Source: Pseudonocardia sp. HH130629-09 (GTDB taxonomy: Bacteria; Actinomycetota; Actinomycetes; Mycobacteriales; Pseudonocardiaceae). Taken from it: a stretch of 64,000 nucleotides of DNA. The position numbers and the translations under genes were made by a program. Location of the stretch: the NCBI RefSeq assembly GCF_001294645.1, contig NZ_CP011868.1, positions 1,984,001 through 2,048,000 of the forward strand, given 5' to 3'. This document shows positions 37,764-47,840 of the stretch, in pieces. Under the pieces are notes generated by a model. The model saw only the letters and a program-made list of their open reading frames with translations, made no database searches and was not told the origin of the DNA. The first letter of the stretch is position 1. Each line of letters begins with the position of its first letter.

Positions 37764-37808
37764 ATGGCACGAGGCATCTGGTCGCAGAAGGTCCGCACCG
37801 CCCGCTGA
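37764..37808 (+). promoter_or_regulatory. 14-codon leader peptide of the ABC-F gene with downstream hairpin
   Basis: A short [17 protein letters not shown], starts at a likely leaderless ATG and ends 116 bp before the ABC-F start. A stable hairpin (GCCGTCCCGG paired with CCGGGCGGC) lies at 37853-37877. ABC-F resistance genes are often controlled by antibiotic-stalled ribosomes on such leaders that open a terminator. The ORF and hairpin are visible; induction by antibiotics is inferred. Confidence 0.65.
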
Positions 37809-37924
37809 CGGCGGCGCCCACCTCTTCGTCCCGCGAAGCAACCACCGCGTCCGCCGTCCCGGTCCCCGCCGGGCGGCGCATTCTGTGCTGCCCGGCTCCG
37901 ATCTCGGATGCCGCGGAGCCTCTC

Positions 37925-39535
37925 GTGCACACCACCCCCGAACCCTCGTCCCTCCTGCCCGCCCTCGACGCCGGCGCGTCCGCCCACGTGCGCGCCGAGG
38001 ACGTCGTCGTCACCCGCGGATCGCACCGCGTCCTCGCCGGCGTGACCCTCACCGTCTCCGCCCGGTCACGCCTCGCCGTGGTCGGGGAGAACGGTCGGGG
38101 CAAGTCCACGCTCCTGCACGTCCTTGCCGGCGTGCTCGTCCCGGACTCCGGCACCGTGCACCGCGCCGGGACCGTCGCCCTGGTCCGCCAGGAGGTGCCC
38201 GCCCGCGACGGCGAGACCGTCGGCACGCTCACCGCGGAGTCGCTCGCCGCCCCGCGGACGGTGCTGCGCGAGCTCGACGCGGCGACCGTGGCGCTCACCG
38301 ACGGTGCGCCCGGCGCCGACGACCGGTTCGCCGCCGCCCTGGACACCGCGACCCGGCTCGACGCCTGGGACGCCGAACGCCGCATCGACGTCGCGCTGGA
38401 GGCACTCGGCGCCTGCACCGACCGCGACCGGCCGCTGGAGACGCTGTCGGTGGGGCAGCGCCACCGGGTGCGGCTGGGGTGCCTGCTCGGCGTCCGCCAC
38501 GACGTCCTTCTCCTCGACGAGCCCACCAACCACCTCGACGCGGGCGGTCTGGACTTCCTGACCCGCACCCTGCGTGCGTACCCGGGCGGACTCGCCGTGG
38601 TCAGCCACGACCGAGCCCTGCTGCGCGAGGTCGCCGAGGAGTTCTGCGACCTCGACCCGACCCGTGACGGCGCGCCCCGGCTCACCGCGGGCGGCTACGA
38701 CGGCTGGGTGACCGCCCGCGACCGGGCCCGTAGCGCATGGGAGGCCGCGTACGGCGAGCAGCGGGCCGAGCACCGCCGCCTCGCCGACGCCGTCGCCACC
38801 GCCCGGGACCGGCTCTCGACCGGCTGGCGCCCGGACAAGGGGACCGGCAAGCACGCACGCCAGTCGCGGGCCCCCGGCGTGGTGCAGGCACTGCACCGCC
38901 GCCGCGCCGAGCTCGACGCGCACCGGGTCGACGTGCCGGTGCCGCCGTCGTGGCTGCGCCGGCCCGACCTCGACGTGCGACCGGGGGCGCCACAGCTGCG
39001 CGCGTACGGGATCGGCGTGCGGGACCGCCTCGCCGGCCCGGTCGACCTGGTCCTCGACGGGGGCGACCGGCTGCTCGTGACTGGGCCGAACGGTGCCGGG
39101 AAGTCGACACTGCTCGCCGTGCTGGCGGGAGCACTCGACCCGGACGCCGGGGCGGTGCGCACCTCGCGCGGCGCCCGGGTCGTCCGGCTGGGGCAGGAGA
39201 CCGCGGTGCTCGACCCGCGGTGGCCCGCGCGCGCCGTGCTGGAGCAGGCGGGCGGCGGCGCTCACGGCCTGCTCGACGCGGCGGCGTTGCGGACCCCGGT
39301 CGGACGGCTGTCGGAGGGGCAGCGCCGACGGCTCGACCTGGCCGTGACCCTCGCGGCGCGCCCGACGACGCTGCTGCTCGACGAGCCGACCAACCATCTG
39401 TCGGCGCGGCTGGTGGACGAGCTCACCGCGATGGTGCGGGACACCTCGGCGGCCGTCGTCGTCGCCACCCACGACCGGCAGCTGCTGCGCGACCTGGCCG
39501 ACTGGCCGCGCCTCGAGCTCGGTACGGCCGGCTGA
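37925..39535 (+). CDS. ABC-F ribosomal protection ATPase
   Basis: This 536-residue protein has two ABC domains and no membrane segments. Walker A motifs are [12 protein letters not shown] and [12 protein letters not shown], signatures [12 protein letters not shown] and [12 protein letters not shown], and both Walker B regions read [10 protein letters not shown]. The linker (about residues 240-330) is long and Arg-rich, as in antibiotic-resistance ABC-F proteins that enter the ribosomal E site. The expected role is removal of macrolide-, lincosamide- or similar drugs from ribosomes. A leader peptide and hairpin upstream support inducible expression. Confidence 0.92.
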   Translation: MHTTPEPSSLLPALDAGASAHVRAEDVVVTRGSHRVLAGVTLTVSARSRLAVVGENGRGKSTLLHVLAGVLVPDSGTVHRAGTVALVRQEVPARDGETVGTLTAESLAAPRTVLRELDAATVALTDGAPGADDRFAAALDTATRLDAWDAERRIDVALEALGACTDRDRPLETLSVGQRHRVRLGCLLGVRHDVLLLDEPTNHLDAGGLDFLTRTLRAYPGGLAVVSHDRALLREVAEEFCDLDPTRDGAPRLTAGGYDGWVTARDRARSAWEAAYGEQRAEHRRLADAVATARDRLSTGWRPDKGTGKHARQSRAPGVVQALHRRRAELDAHRVDVPVPPSWLRRPDLDVRPGAPQLRAYGIGVRDRLAGPVDLVLDGGDRLLVTGPNGAGKSTLLAVLAGALDPDAGAVRTSRGARVVRLGQETAVLDPRWPARAVLEQAGGGAHGLLDAAALRTPVGRLSEGQRRRLDLAVTLAARPTTLLLDEPTNHLSARLVDELTAMVRDTSAAVVVATHDRQLLRDLADWPRLELGTAG

Positions 39536-40204
39536 TCAGGGCCGGAGCCCGGCCTCGACGACGTCGAGGGTGCGACGCAGCCCGGACTCGAACAGCGGCT
39601 CGCCGCCACCGGGTCCCCGCACCACCGCGCCGCCGAGCAGCCGGGACAGCACCGGCAGCTGCTCGGACCGGCCGGAGCGACGGACGTCGTCGAGGGTGGG
39701 CAGGCGGTCCCCGGCCAGGGCCGCCGCCCCTCGCACGTAGCCGTGCAGCAGGTGCAGCACCTCAACGGCCGCGTGCAGCGCATGCCCCGCCCCGACGACG
39801 TGCGCGAGCAGCGCCTCCGACCACGCGCACTCGGCCGGGCCGGTGGCGCGGGGACCGGCGAGCAGCCCGACGGCCCACGGGTGCTCGTCGAGCACCTCGC
39901 GCAGGGCGGACGCCCAGATCTCGCACCCCAGCCGCAGCCCGTAGCCCGCCAGGTCCGGCGGCTCGCCCAGCGCGGCGTCCAGGACGAGGTCGACCAGCGC
40001 GTCCTTGCCGGGCACGTGCCGGTACAGCGACATCGGCGCCGACCCCAGCTCCCGGGCCAGCCGCGGCATCGACACCGCGGCCAGGCCGTCGGTGTCGGCG
40101 AGGCGCAGCGCCGTGGCGACGACGGACCCGCGGTCCAGTGTCCGTCGCGCCGGGGCCGGGGGAGCGGCCCAGCGGGGGTCGTCGACGGTCACGGCGTGGA
40201 TCAT
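39536..40204 (-). CDS. TetR-family transcriptional regulator
   Basis: This 222-residue repressor has the TetR HTH (GLAAVSMPRLARELGSAPMS then LYRHVPGKDALVDLV). ATG 40204 is chosen; a GTG at 40234 would run the coding region through the palindrome at 40228-40242. It is divergent from the TauE/SafE gene and probably represses it and itself. It converges on the ABC-F gene with no gap. Confidence 0.9.
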   Translation of the reverse strand: MIHAVTVDDPRWAAPPAPARRTLDRGSVVATALRLADTDGLAAVSMPRLARELGSAPMSLYRHVPGKDALVDLVLDAALGEPPDLAGYGLRLGCEIWASALREVLDEHPWAVGLLAGPRATGPAECAWSEALLAHVVGAGHALHAAVEVLHLLHGYVRGAAALAGDRLPTLDDVRRSGRSEQLPVLSRLLGGAVVRGPGGGEPLFESGLRRTLDVVEAGLRP

Positions 40205-40227
40205 GCCACGCACGTCGTAGAGCAACC

Positions 40228-40242
40228 TACGCACTGTGCGTA
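40228..40242. promoter_or_regulatory. TetR operator palindrome
   Basis: TACGCAC-T-GTGCGTA is a perfect 15-bp palindrome between tetR and tauE, with an additional half-site CTACGCA six bases on. Position and symmetry are typical of a TetR autoregulatory operator. Confidence 0.7.
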
Positions 40243-40299
40243 AGCCCTACGCAGACACGGGCGGCGGGTCGTCCGCCGGGCGGTTCGTAGGGTGGCCCG

Positions 40300-41052
40300 A
40301 TGCAGTGGTGGGAGGTCGGGGTCATCGCGCTGGCCGGACTCTGGGCGGGGTTGATCAACACCGTCGTCGGGTCCGGGACGCTGGTGACCTTCCCGGTGCT
40401 GGTGGCGCTCGGCTTCCCGCCGGTGACGGCGACGACGTCGAACGCCATCGGCCTGATCACGGGGTCGGTGACCGGCGCCGTCGGCTATCGCAGGGAGTGG
40501 GCCGGGCACGGCCGCCGGCTCGCGAAGTACGCCGTCGCGTCGTTCCTGGGGGCCGTCGTCGGTGCGGCGCTGCTGCTGTCGCTGCCGCCGGACGCGTTCG
40601 AGACGATCGTGCCGGTCCTGGTCGGCACCTCGGTGCTGCTGGTCGCCGTGCAACCGCTGCTGGCCCGCCGGCTGCGGGACCGGCCGCGTCCCGACCGGTC
40701 CGGCTCGCCGGTGCTCTACCTGCTGGTGTTCCTGGTGGGGGTCTACGGCGGCTACTTCACCGCCGCGCAGGGGATCATGCTGGTCGGGGTGATGGGGCTG
40801 CTCCTCGCGGACCCGCTGCAGCGGCTCAACGCCTTCAAGAACACCCTGGCCTCGGTCGTGAACATCGTCGCGGGGGCCATATACGCCGTCGTCGCACCGG
40901 TCGACTGGAGGGTCGTCGGGATCATCGCGGTCAGCTCGATCGTCGGCGGGCTGCTCGGCGCGAAGGTCGGGCGCAGGCTGTCGCCCGCGGTGCTGCGGAG
41001 CGCGATCGTCGTGATCGGGGTCGCGGCCATCGTGTTCCTGCTGGTGGAGTGA
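40300..41052 (+). CDS. TauE/SafE-family membrane exporter
   Basis: This 250-residue integral membrane protein has about eight helices and the family motifs GLINTVVGSGTLVTFPVLVAL, shown in part as NTVVGSGTLVTFP, and FKNTLASVVNIVAGAIYA. Such proteins export sulfite, sulfoacetate or other organic anions; substrate is unknown. A leaderless -10 box TAGGGT (40288-40293) lies six bases before ATG. It is divergent from tetR. Confidence 0.88.
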   Translation: MQWWEVGVIALAGLWAGLINTVVGSGTLVTFPVLVALGFPPVTATTSNAIGLITGSVTGAVGYRREWAGHGRRLAKYAVASFLGAVVGAALLLSLPPDAFETIVPVLVGTSVLLVAVQPLLARRLRDRPRPDRSGSPVLYLLVFLVGVYGGYFTAAQGIMLVGVMGLLLADPLQRLNAFKNTLASVVNIVAGAIYAVVAPVDWRVVGIIAVSSIVGGLLGAKVGRRLSPAVLRSAIVVIGVAAIVFLLVE

Positions 41053-41092
41053 GCGGCCCGGAACTGTCGGGGGTGTCTGCTCTGCTGGGGCC

Positions 41093-41386
41093 GTGGACGA
41101 CGACCGCGCCGCCGAGCTGGCCGCGGCCCTCGCCGCGCTGGCCGGTCGCGAGATCGGTCCGGCCGAGGCGCGGGCCGTCGTCGCGCACGCCCACGACCTG
41201 ACCCCGGCCCGGGCGAACGCGGTCTGGACCCGGCACCGGGCGGCACCGCGGACCGTGCCGCTGCGCGACTACCTGGCGATGACGCTGCGGTTCACCGCGC
41301 AGGACCCGGCGGTCGGCCCGCTCGCCGGCGGGGAGCGGCACGCCTCACCGGATCCACACGGCCGACACGGTGGGATGGCACCGTGA
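41093..41386 (+). CDS. Hypothetical protein coupled to moxR
   Basis: This 97-residue acidic/Ala-rich protein has no recognised domain, signal or membrane segment. Its stop overlaps the moxR GTG by four bases, and codon choice matches the neighbours, so it is probably translated. It opens the moxR-DUF58-VWA operon. GTG 41093 is the best start. Confidence 0.55.
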   Translation: MDDDRAAELAAALAALAGREIGPAEARAVVAHAHDLTPARANAVWTRHRAAPRTVPLRDYLAMTLRFTAQDPAVGPLAGGERHASPDPHGRHGGMAP

Positions 41387-42459
41387 GCACGACTGCCTCG
41401 ACCGGCCCGGACCCGATCACTCCCGCCCGCGACGCCGAGCGGCTCGAGCGTGCGGTACTCGAGGTGAAGCGGGTGATCGTCGGCCAGGACCGGCTCGTCG
41501 AGCGGATGCTGGTGGGTCTGCTCGCGAAGGGACACCTGCTGCTGGAGGGCGTCCCCGGCGTCGCGAAGACCCTCGCGGTGGAGACCTTCGCCCGGGTCGT
41601 CGGGGGGAGCTTCTCCCGGCTGCAGTTCACCCCCGACCTGGTGCCCGCCGACATCCTCGGCACCCGGATCTACCGGCAGGGCCGGGAGGAGTTCGACGTC
41701 GAGCTCGGTCCGGTCGTCGCGAACTTCGTGCTGGCCGACGAGATCAACCGCGCCCCGGCGAAGGTGCAGTCGGCGATGCTCGAGGTGATGGCCGAGCGCA
41801 AGCTGTCCCTCGCGGGTCGCGACCACCCGATGCCCGACCCGTTCCTCGTGCTCGCCACCCAGAACCCGATCGAGAACGAGGGCGTCTACCCGCTGCCCGA
41901 GGCCCAACGCGACCGCTTCCTGTTCAAGCTGATCATCGAGTACCCGGGGCTCGAGGAGGAACGGGAGATCATCTACCGGATGGGGTCCACCCCACCGGTG
42001 GCCTCCCAGGTCCTCACCCCCGAGGAGCTGGTCCGGCTGCAGCGCACCGCGGCGGACGTGTTCGTGCACCACTCCCTGGTCGACTACGTCGTGCGGCTGG
42101 TCGTCGCGACCCGGCTGCCGTCCGAGCACGGCCTGTCCGACGTCGCGTCCTGGATCGCCTACGGGGCCTCGCCGCGTGCGTCGCTGGGCATCGTGTCCGC
42201 CGCCCGCGCGCTGGCCCTGGTGCGTGGCCGCGACTACGTCCTGCCGCAGGACGTGCTGGAGGTCGCCCCGGACGTGCTGCGGCACCGCCTCGTGCTGTCC
42301 TACGACGCGATCGCCGATCAGGTGCCGGTCGACCACATCGTCACCCGGGTCCTGCAGACCGTGCCGTTGCCACAGGTCAGCGCCCGGCCCGGGGGAGCGC
42401 CCGAGGGTGCGCCGTCGGCGTGGCCGCCCGCACCGGGTGCCGGCCAGGGTCCGGCGTGA
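41383..42459 (+). CDS. moxR1: MoxR-family AAA+ ATPase
   Basis: This 358-residue ATPase has Walker A GVPGVAKTLAVETFAR, Walker B NFVLADEINRAPAKVQSA and sensor ATQNPIENEGVYPLPEAQ. MoxR proteins act as chaperones together with DUF58 and VWA proteins, which follow in a coupled operon. The position matches M. tuberculosis Rv1479 between ripA and fabG1. Confidence 0.95.
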   Translation: MSTTASTGPDPITPARDAERLERAVLEVKRVIVGQDRLVERMLVGLLAKGHLLLEGVPGVAKTLAVETFARVVGGSFSRLQFTPDLVPADILGTRIYRQGREEFDVELGPVVANFVLADEINRAPAKVQSAMLEVMAERKLSLAGRDHPMPDPFLVLATQNPIENEGVYPLPEAQRDRFLFKLIIEYPGLEEEREIIYRMGSTPPVASQVLTPEELVRLQRTAADVFVHHSLVDYVVRLVVATRLPSEHGLSDVASWIAYGASPRASLGIVSAARALALVRGRDYVLPQDVLEVAPDVLRHRLVLSYDAIADQVPVDHIVTRVLQTVPLPQVSARPGGAPEGAPSAWPPAPGAGQGPA

Positions 42460-43433
42460 CGGCGGGGTCCTCCGACCTCGTCCGGCTCGAGGCCACCCTG
42501 CGGACCCTGGAGCTCACCGTCCGGCGCCGGCTGGACGGGCTGCTCCAGGGCAACCACATCGGGCTGCTGCCCGGCCCGGGCAGCGAGCCCGGCGACGCGC
42601 GGCCCTACCAGCCCGGTGACGACGTCCGCCGGATGGACTGGTCGGTCACCGCCCGCACGACCGCGCCGCACGTGCGCGAGACCGTCGCCGACCGCGAGCT
42701 GGAGACCTGGGCGGTGGTGGACCTGTCGCGCAGCATCGACTACGGCACCGCCCGCACCGACAAGCGGCACCTGGCGCTGGCCGGGCTGACCGCGGTCGCC
42801 CAGCTGACGACCGGCGGCGGCAACCGGCTCGGCGCCGTCGTCGCGAACGGGGAGTCGACGCTGCGGCTGCCCGCCCGCGGTGGCATGGCGCACGCCCGTG
42901 GCCTGGTCCGCCGGGTCGCGACGATGCCGTCGGCGCCCGAGGGCACCCGCGGTGACCTGTCCCGCGCACTCGACGAGCTGCGCCGCCCGCCGCGCCGGCG
43001 CGGGCTGGTCGTGGTGGTCTCGGACTTCCTGGGCGAGCCCACCTGGGAGCGGTCGCTGCGGGCGCTCTCGGCGCGCCACGAGCTCCTCGCGATCGAGGTC
43101 GTCGACCCGCGGGAGCTGGAGCTGCCCGACGTCGGGACCGTCGTGCTGGCCGACCCCGAGACCGGGCGTCAGCGCGAGGTCGACACCACACCGCTGCTGC
43201 GCCGCGAGTTCGCCGCCGCCGCCGCCGAGCACCGGGACCGGGTGGCCGCGGCGCTGCGCCGCTGCGGGGCCGGGCACCTGACCCTGCGCACCGACACCGA
43301 CTGGGTGGCCGACATCGTGCGGTTCGCCGTCGCCCGCAAGCACACCGCGGCCCCGCGCAGCGGCGCCGCGTTCTCGCGCAACGGCACCGCGTCCCCGCAC
43401 GACGGGACCGCGGCCCCGCGGAGGCCCGCGTGA
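42456..43433 (+). CDS. DUF58 protein (MoxR operon)
   Basis: This 325-residue protein has the DUF58 core (RPYQPGDDVRRMDWSVTARTT) and a degenerate VWA-like half (WAVVDLSRSIDYGT). The last 30 residues are a low-complexity Ala/Pro/Arg tail. It partners MoxR and the VWA protein and corresponds in position to Rv1480. GTG 42456 overlaps the moxR stop by four bases. Confidence 0.92.
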   Translation: MTAGSSDLVRLEATLRTLELTVRRRLDGLLQGNHIGLLPGPGSEPGDARPYQPGDDVRRMDWSVTARTTAPHVRETVADRELETWAVVDLSRSIDYGTARTDKRHLALAGLTAVAQLTTGGGNRLGAVVANGESTLRLPARGGMAHARGLVRRVATMPSAPEGTRGDLSRALDELRRPPRRRGLVVVVSDFLGEPTWERSLRALSARHELLAIEVVDPRELELPDVGTVVLADPETGRQREVDTTPLLRREFAAAAAEHRDRVAAALRRCGAGHLTLRTDTDWVADIVRFAVARKHTAAPRSGAAFSRNGTASPHDGTAAPRRPA

Positions 43434-44419
43434 CGTTCACCGCCCCCTGGTGGCTGCTCGGGCTGCTCGTCGTCGCCGCGCTGGCGGTCGCCTACGTGTG
43501 GCTGCTGCGCCGGCGCCGTCGCGACGTCGTGCGGTTCACCAACCTGGAGCTGCTGGAGTCGGTCGCCCCGAAGCGGCCGGGCCGGTGGCGGCACCTTCCC
43601 GCGATCGCGTTGATCGCGGCGCTGGCGGTGCTCACCGTGGCGCTCGCCGGGCCACAGGCGATGGCGAAGGTGCCGCGGAACCGGGCCACGGTGATGCTGG
43701 TGATCGACGTGTCGCTGTCGATGAAGGCCACCGACGTCGCGCCGACCCGGCTCGCCGCGGCGCAGGCCGCGGCCAAGCAGTTCGCCGACCAGCTGACCCC
43801 GGGCGTCAACCTCGGGCTGGTGTCGTTCGCCGGGACGGCGGCGGTGCTCGTCTCGCCGACGACCGACCGCAGCGCGGTCAAGAACGGCGTCGACAACCTG
43901 CAGCTCGCCGAGTCCACCGCGACCGGTGAGGCGATCTTCACGGCGATGCAGTCCATCGACACCTTCTCCCGGTCGCTGCAGGGCGGCCCGGACGCGGCGG
44001 GGGTGCCGCCCCCGGCGCGGATCGTGCTGCTCTCCGACGGCACCCAGACCGTGCCGGGTCCGGACGGGGAGAACGAGCCGCGCGGCTCGTTCACCGCGGC
44101 CGCAGAGGCGCGCAACAGCGGCATCCCGGTGTCCACGATCTCCTTCGGCACCAGCTACGGCTCGATCGAGCTCGACGGCGGGCGCACCCCCGTCCCCGTC
44201 GACGACGCCTCGATGGAGCGCATCGCGCAGCTCGCCGGTGGCCGGTTCTTCACCGCCGCGACCGAGTCCGAGCTGCGCGCGGTCTACTCCGACCTGTCCG
44301 AGGAGCTCGGCTACGAGGAGCGCGAGGTCGACGCGAGCAGACCGTGGATGATCGGCGGGTTCGTCCTGCTGATCGGCGGGCTCGGTGCGGGCATCCTGCT
44401 CGGCAGGCGGCTGCCGTGA
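43430..44419 (+). CDS. Membrane-anchored VWA-domain protein (MoxR operon)
   Basis: This 329-residue protein has two N-terminal membrane helices, a von Willebrand A domain with MIDAS motif VIDVSLSMKATD and a C-terminal helix (IGGFVLLIGGLGAGILLG). It corresponds to Rv1481. The domain faces outside by analogy to family members. GTG 43430 overlaps the DUF58 stop. Confidence 0.92.
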   Translation: MTFTAPWWLLGLLVVAALAVAYVWLLRRRRRDVVRFTNLELLESVAPKRPGRWRHLPAIALIAALAVLTVALAGPQAMAKVPRNRATVMLVIDVSLSMKATDVAPTRLAAAQAAAKQFADQLTPGVNLGLVSFAGTAAVLVSPTTDRSAVKNGVDNLQLAESTATGEAIFTAMQSIDTFSRSLQGGPDAAGVPPPARIVLLSDGTQTVPGPDGENEPRGSFTAAAEARNSGIPVSTISFGTSYGSIELDGGRTPVPVDDASMERIAQLAGGRFFTAATESELRAVYSDLSEELGYEEREVDASRPWMIGGFVLLIGGLGAGILLGRRLP

Positions 44420-44439
44420 GGGTGATCTCCGCTCGCGGG

Positions 44440-45181
<742 letters not shown>

Positions 45182-45251
45182 TCGGCGCTCGCGTGCGACA
45201 CCGACACCGGGCCCCCGGGCCCGTGCCCCGCAGAACTCTCGAAAGGACGTC

Positions 45252-46028
45252 ATGGGACTGCTCGACGGCAAGCGGCTGCTGATCACCGGTGTGATCACCG
45301 ATGCCTCGCTGGCCTTCCACTCCGCCAAGATCGCCCAGGAGCAGGGCGCCGAGGTCGTGCTCACCGGCTTCGGCCGGATGCGGCTGGTCGAGCGGATCGC
45401 GATGCGGCTGCCGAAGCCCGCACCGGTCGTCGAGCTGGACGTGTCGAACCAGGAGCAGCTGGACTTGCTCGTCGAGCGGATCACCCCGCACCTGGGCGAG
45501 GAGCCCCGCCTCGACGGCGTGCTGCACTCGATCGGGTTCGCCCCTGCGGGTGCTCTGGGGGAGGGTGCGTTCCTGAACGCGCAGTGGGAGGACGTCGCCA
45601 CCACGATCCAGGTGTCGGCGTTCTCGCTGAAGTCGCTGGCGATGGCGTGCAAGCCGCTGCTCGGTCCGGGCAGCTCGATCGTCGGCATGGACTTCGACAA
45701 CCGTCAGGCCTGGCCCGCCTACGACTGGATGGGCGTCGCGAAGTCCGCCCTGGAGTCGGTCACCCGCTACCTGGCCCGCGACCTGGGCCGCGACGGCATC
45801 CGGGTCAACCTGGTCGCCGCCGGCCCGGTGAAGACGATGGCCGCCAAGTCGATCCCGGGCTTCGCCGCGTTCGAGGACGTGTGGGACGAGCGTGCCCCGC
45901 TCGGCTGGGACATGAACGACCCGGTGCCGGTCGCCAAGACCGTGTGCGCCGCACTGTCGGACTGGATGCCGACCACCACCGGATCGATGATCATGGCCGA
46001 CGGCGGGGTGCACGCCGTCGGCGTGTGA
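45252..46028 (+). CDS. inhA: Enoyl-ACP reductase InhA
   Basis: This 258-residue NADH-dependent enoyl-ACP reductase completes the FAS-II cycle. Motifs are [28 protein letters not shown], and [20 protein letters not shown] with the Tyr-x6-Lys pair. Its Ser in HSIGF corresponds to the isoniazid-resistance Ser94 position. ATG 45252 follows GAAAGGA. It is second in the fabG1-inhA operon, 70 bp after fabG1. Confidence 0.97.
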   Translation: MGLLDGKRLLITGVITDASLAFHSAKIAQEQGAEVVLTGFGRMRLVERIAMRLPKPAPVVELDVSNQEQLDLLVERITPHLGEEPRLDGVLHSIGFAPAGALGEGAFLNAQWEDVATTIQVSAFSLKSLAMACKPLLGPGSSIVGMDFDNRQAWPAYDWMGVAKSALESVTRYLARDLGRDGIRVNLVAAGPVKTMAAKSIPGFAAFEDVWDERAPLGWDMNDPVPVAKTVCAALSDWMPTTTGSMIMADGGVHAVGV

Positions 46029-46058
46029 GGCCGGGGAGCGCGCCCGCGGGAAGGCGTC

Positions 46059-46064
46059 GATAAT
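46059..46064 (+). promoter_or_regulatory. Leaderless -10 box of hemH
   Basis: GATAAT ends seven bases before the hemH GTG, so hemH probably has its own leaderless transcript besides read-through from inhA. Confidence 0.55.
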
Positions 46065-46071
46065 CGGGTCC

Positions 46072-47130
46072 GTGCCCGAACAGTCCTGCCCCGACCCCGA
46101 TGCCATCCTGGTGCTCAGCTTCGGCGGCCCCGAGGCTCCCGACGAGGTCCGCCCGTTCCTGGAGAACGTGACCCGGGGCCGCGGGGTCCCGCCGGAACGC
46201 CTCGACGCCGTCGAGGAGCACTACCAGCACTTCGGCGGGGTCTCGCCGATCAACGCCCGCAAGCGCGAGCTGATCGCGTCGATCGCCGCGCGCACCGAGC
46301 TGCCGGTGTACTTCGGCAACCGCAACTGGCGGCCCTTCGCCGAGGACACCGTCCGCGAGATGGCCGAGGCCGGCGTCGAGCGGGCATTGGTGTTCGCGAC
46401 CAGCGCCTACGGCGGCTACTCCGCCTGCCGCCAGTACCACGAGGACATCGCTCGGGCCCGCGACGCCGTCGGCGAGGCGGCGCCCGAGCTGGTCAAGCTG
46501 CGCCACTTCTACGACCACCCGGACTTCGTGCGCGCCAACGCCGACGCCGTGCGGACGGCGTGGGTGCAGCTGCCCGAGGACCGGCGCGAGGCGGCGCGGC
46601 TGGTATTCACGGCGCACTCCATCCCCACCTCGGCCGACGCGGCCGCGGGGACCCCGGACGACGGCGGGCACCGCTACTCCCGCCAGGTCGCCGAGGCCGC
46701 CGCGCTGGTCGCCGCCGAGCTGGGCGTCGACGAGTTCGACGTCGTCTGGCAGTCCCGCTCCGGTCCGCCGCAGGTGCCGTGGCTGGAGCCCGACATCGTC
46801 GACCACATCGACGACCTGCACGCCAAGGGTGTGCCCGCGGTCGTCGTCGCGCCGGTCGGGTTCGTGTCCGACCACGTCGAGGTCGTGTGGGACCTCGACA
46901 ACGAGGCCGCCGAGCGTGCCGCCGAGCACGGCATGGGGTTCGCCCGCGCCGCCACCGCCGGGCCCGACCCGCGCTTCGCCGACATGGTGGTCGAGCTCGT
47001 GCGGGAGCACACCGACGACGCGCCCGCCCGGCGGCTGGGCAGCGGCCCGTCGGCGGGGTGCACCCGTAACGGGGCACCCTGCGCGGTCGACTGCTGTGTG
47101 CCGCAGCGGCGGCCCGCCCGGTCGGGCTGA
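46072..47130 (+). CDS. hemH: Coproporphyrin ferrochelatase
   Basis: This 352-residue chelatase inserts iron into coproporphyrin in actinobacterial heme synthesis. Landmarks are [31 protein letters not shown] with the metal-binding His, and [17 protein letters not shown]. The C-terminal [14 protein letters not shown] carries Cys residues that bind the [2Fe-2S] cluster of actinobacterial ferrochelatases. GTG 46072 is supported by the -10 box seven bases upstream. It follows inhA as in mycobacteria. Confidence 0.96.
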   Translation: MPEQSCPDPDAILVLSFGGPEAPDEVRPFLENVTRGRGVPPERLDAVEEHYQHFGGVSPINARKRELIASIAARTELPVYFGNRNWRPFAEDTVREMAEAGVERALVFATSAYGGYSACRQYHEDIARARDAVGEAAPELVKLRHFYDHPDFVRANADAVRTAWVQLPEDRREAARLVFTAHSIPTSADAAAGTPDDGGHRYSRQVAEAAALVAAELGVDEFDVVWQSRSGPPQVPWLEPDIVDHIDDLHAKGVPAVVVAPVGFVSDHVEVVWDLDNEAAERAAEHGMGFARAATAGPDPRFADMVVELVREHTDDAPARRLGSGPSAGCTRNGAPCAVDCCVPQRRPARSG

Positions 47131-47769
47131 TCAGCGGCGCCGTACCCGGGCGAGGTGGGCGGGGACCTCGACCCTGGTCCCGGCCGGCTCACCGTAGGCC
47201 TGCGCCAGGGCGGCGGTCACGACCCCGCGGTACGACGCCGGCGCGACCGACTCCACCGACCAGTCCGGACCGGTGAACGCGGTCCGGACGTCGGCCGCGT
47301 CGATCACCGGGCCGAACTCGGCGGCGGCGCCGGTCCGGGCCAGGGCGAGCACGTGCACGACGCCGCCGGGGCGCACGATCCCGGCCAGCGCGCGGGCGTA
47401 GCGGGCCTGGTCAGCGGGGTCGAACAGGTGGAACAGGGCACTGTCCACGACCGTGTCGAACGGGCCGAGGCCGTCCGGGGTGAGTGCGTCGGCGACGACG
47501 AACCGGGCGTCCACCCCCGCGGCCGCGGCCCGCTCCCGGGCGCGGCGCACCGCGGTCGGGGCGGCGTCGGCGCCGAGGACGTCGTGTCCGAGCCGGGTCA
47601 GCAGGATGGTGTGCTCCCCGGTGCCGCACCCCGGGTCCAGGACGGTTCCGGTGACGGCACCGTCGCGGGCCAACGCCGCGACGACCGGCTGCGGCTCGTC
47701 GATGACCCAGGGCGGGTCGCCGTCGCGGTACGCCTGCTCGAAGCGGGCCACGGGTGGTGTGGTGTCCAT
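47131..47769 (-). CDS. Class I SAM-dependent methyltransferase
   Basis: This 212-residue protein has motif I TVLDPGCGTGEHTILLTR, acidic GADAAPTAV and a Methyltransf_25 core, with an N-terminal YRDGDPPWVID box seen in TehB/thiopurine-like enzymes. The substrate is unknown. It converges on hemH with no gap between the stops. Confidence 0.85.
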   Translation of the reverse strand: MDTTPPVARFEQAYRDGDPPWVIDEPQPVVAALARDGAVTGTVLDPGCGTGEHTILLTRLGHDVLGADAAPTAVRRARERAAAAGVDARFVVADALTPDGLGPFDTVVDSALFHLFDPADQARYARALAGIVRPGGVVHVLALARTGAAAEFGPVIDAADVRTAFTGPDWSVESVAPASYRGVVTAALAQAYGEPAGTRVEVPAHLARVRRR

Positions 47770-47840
47770 GGGTTCTCCCTCGCCGGTGGTGACCGAGGGA
47801 GCGTCGGGGATGAAGCGGGGTTCAGGTCAAGGATCGGTGT

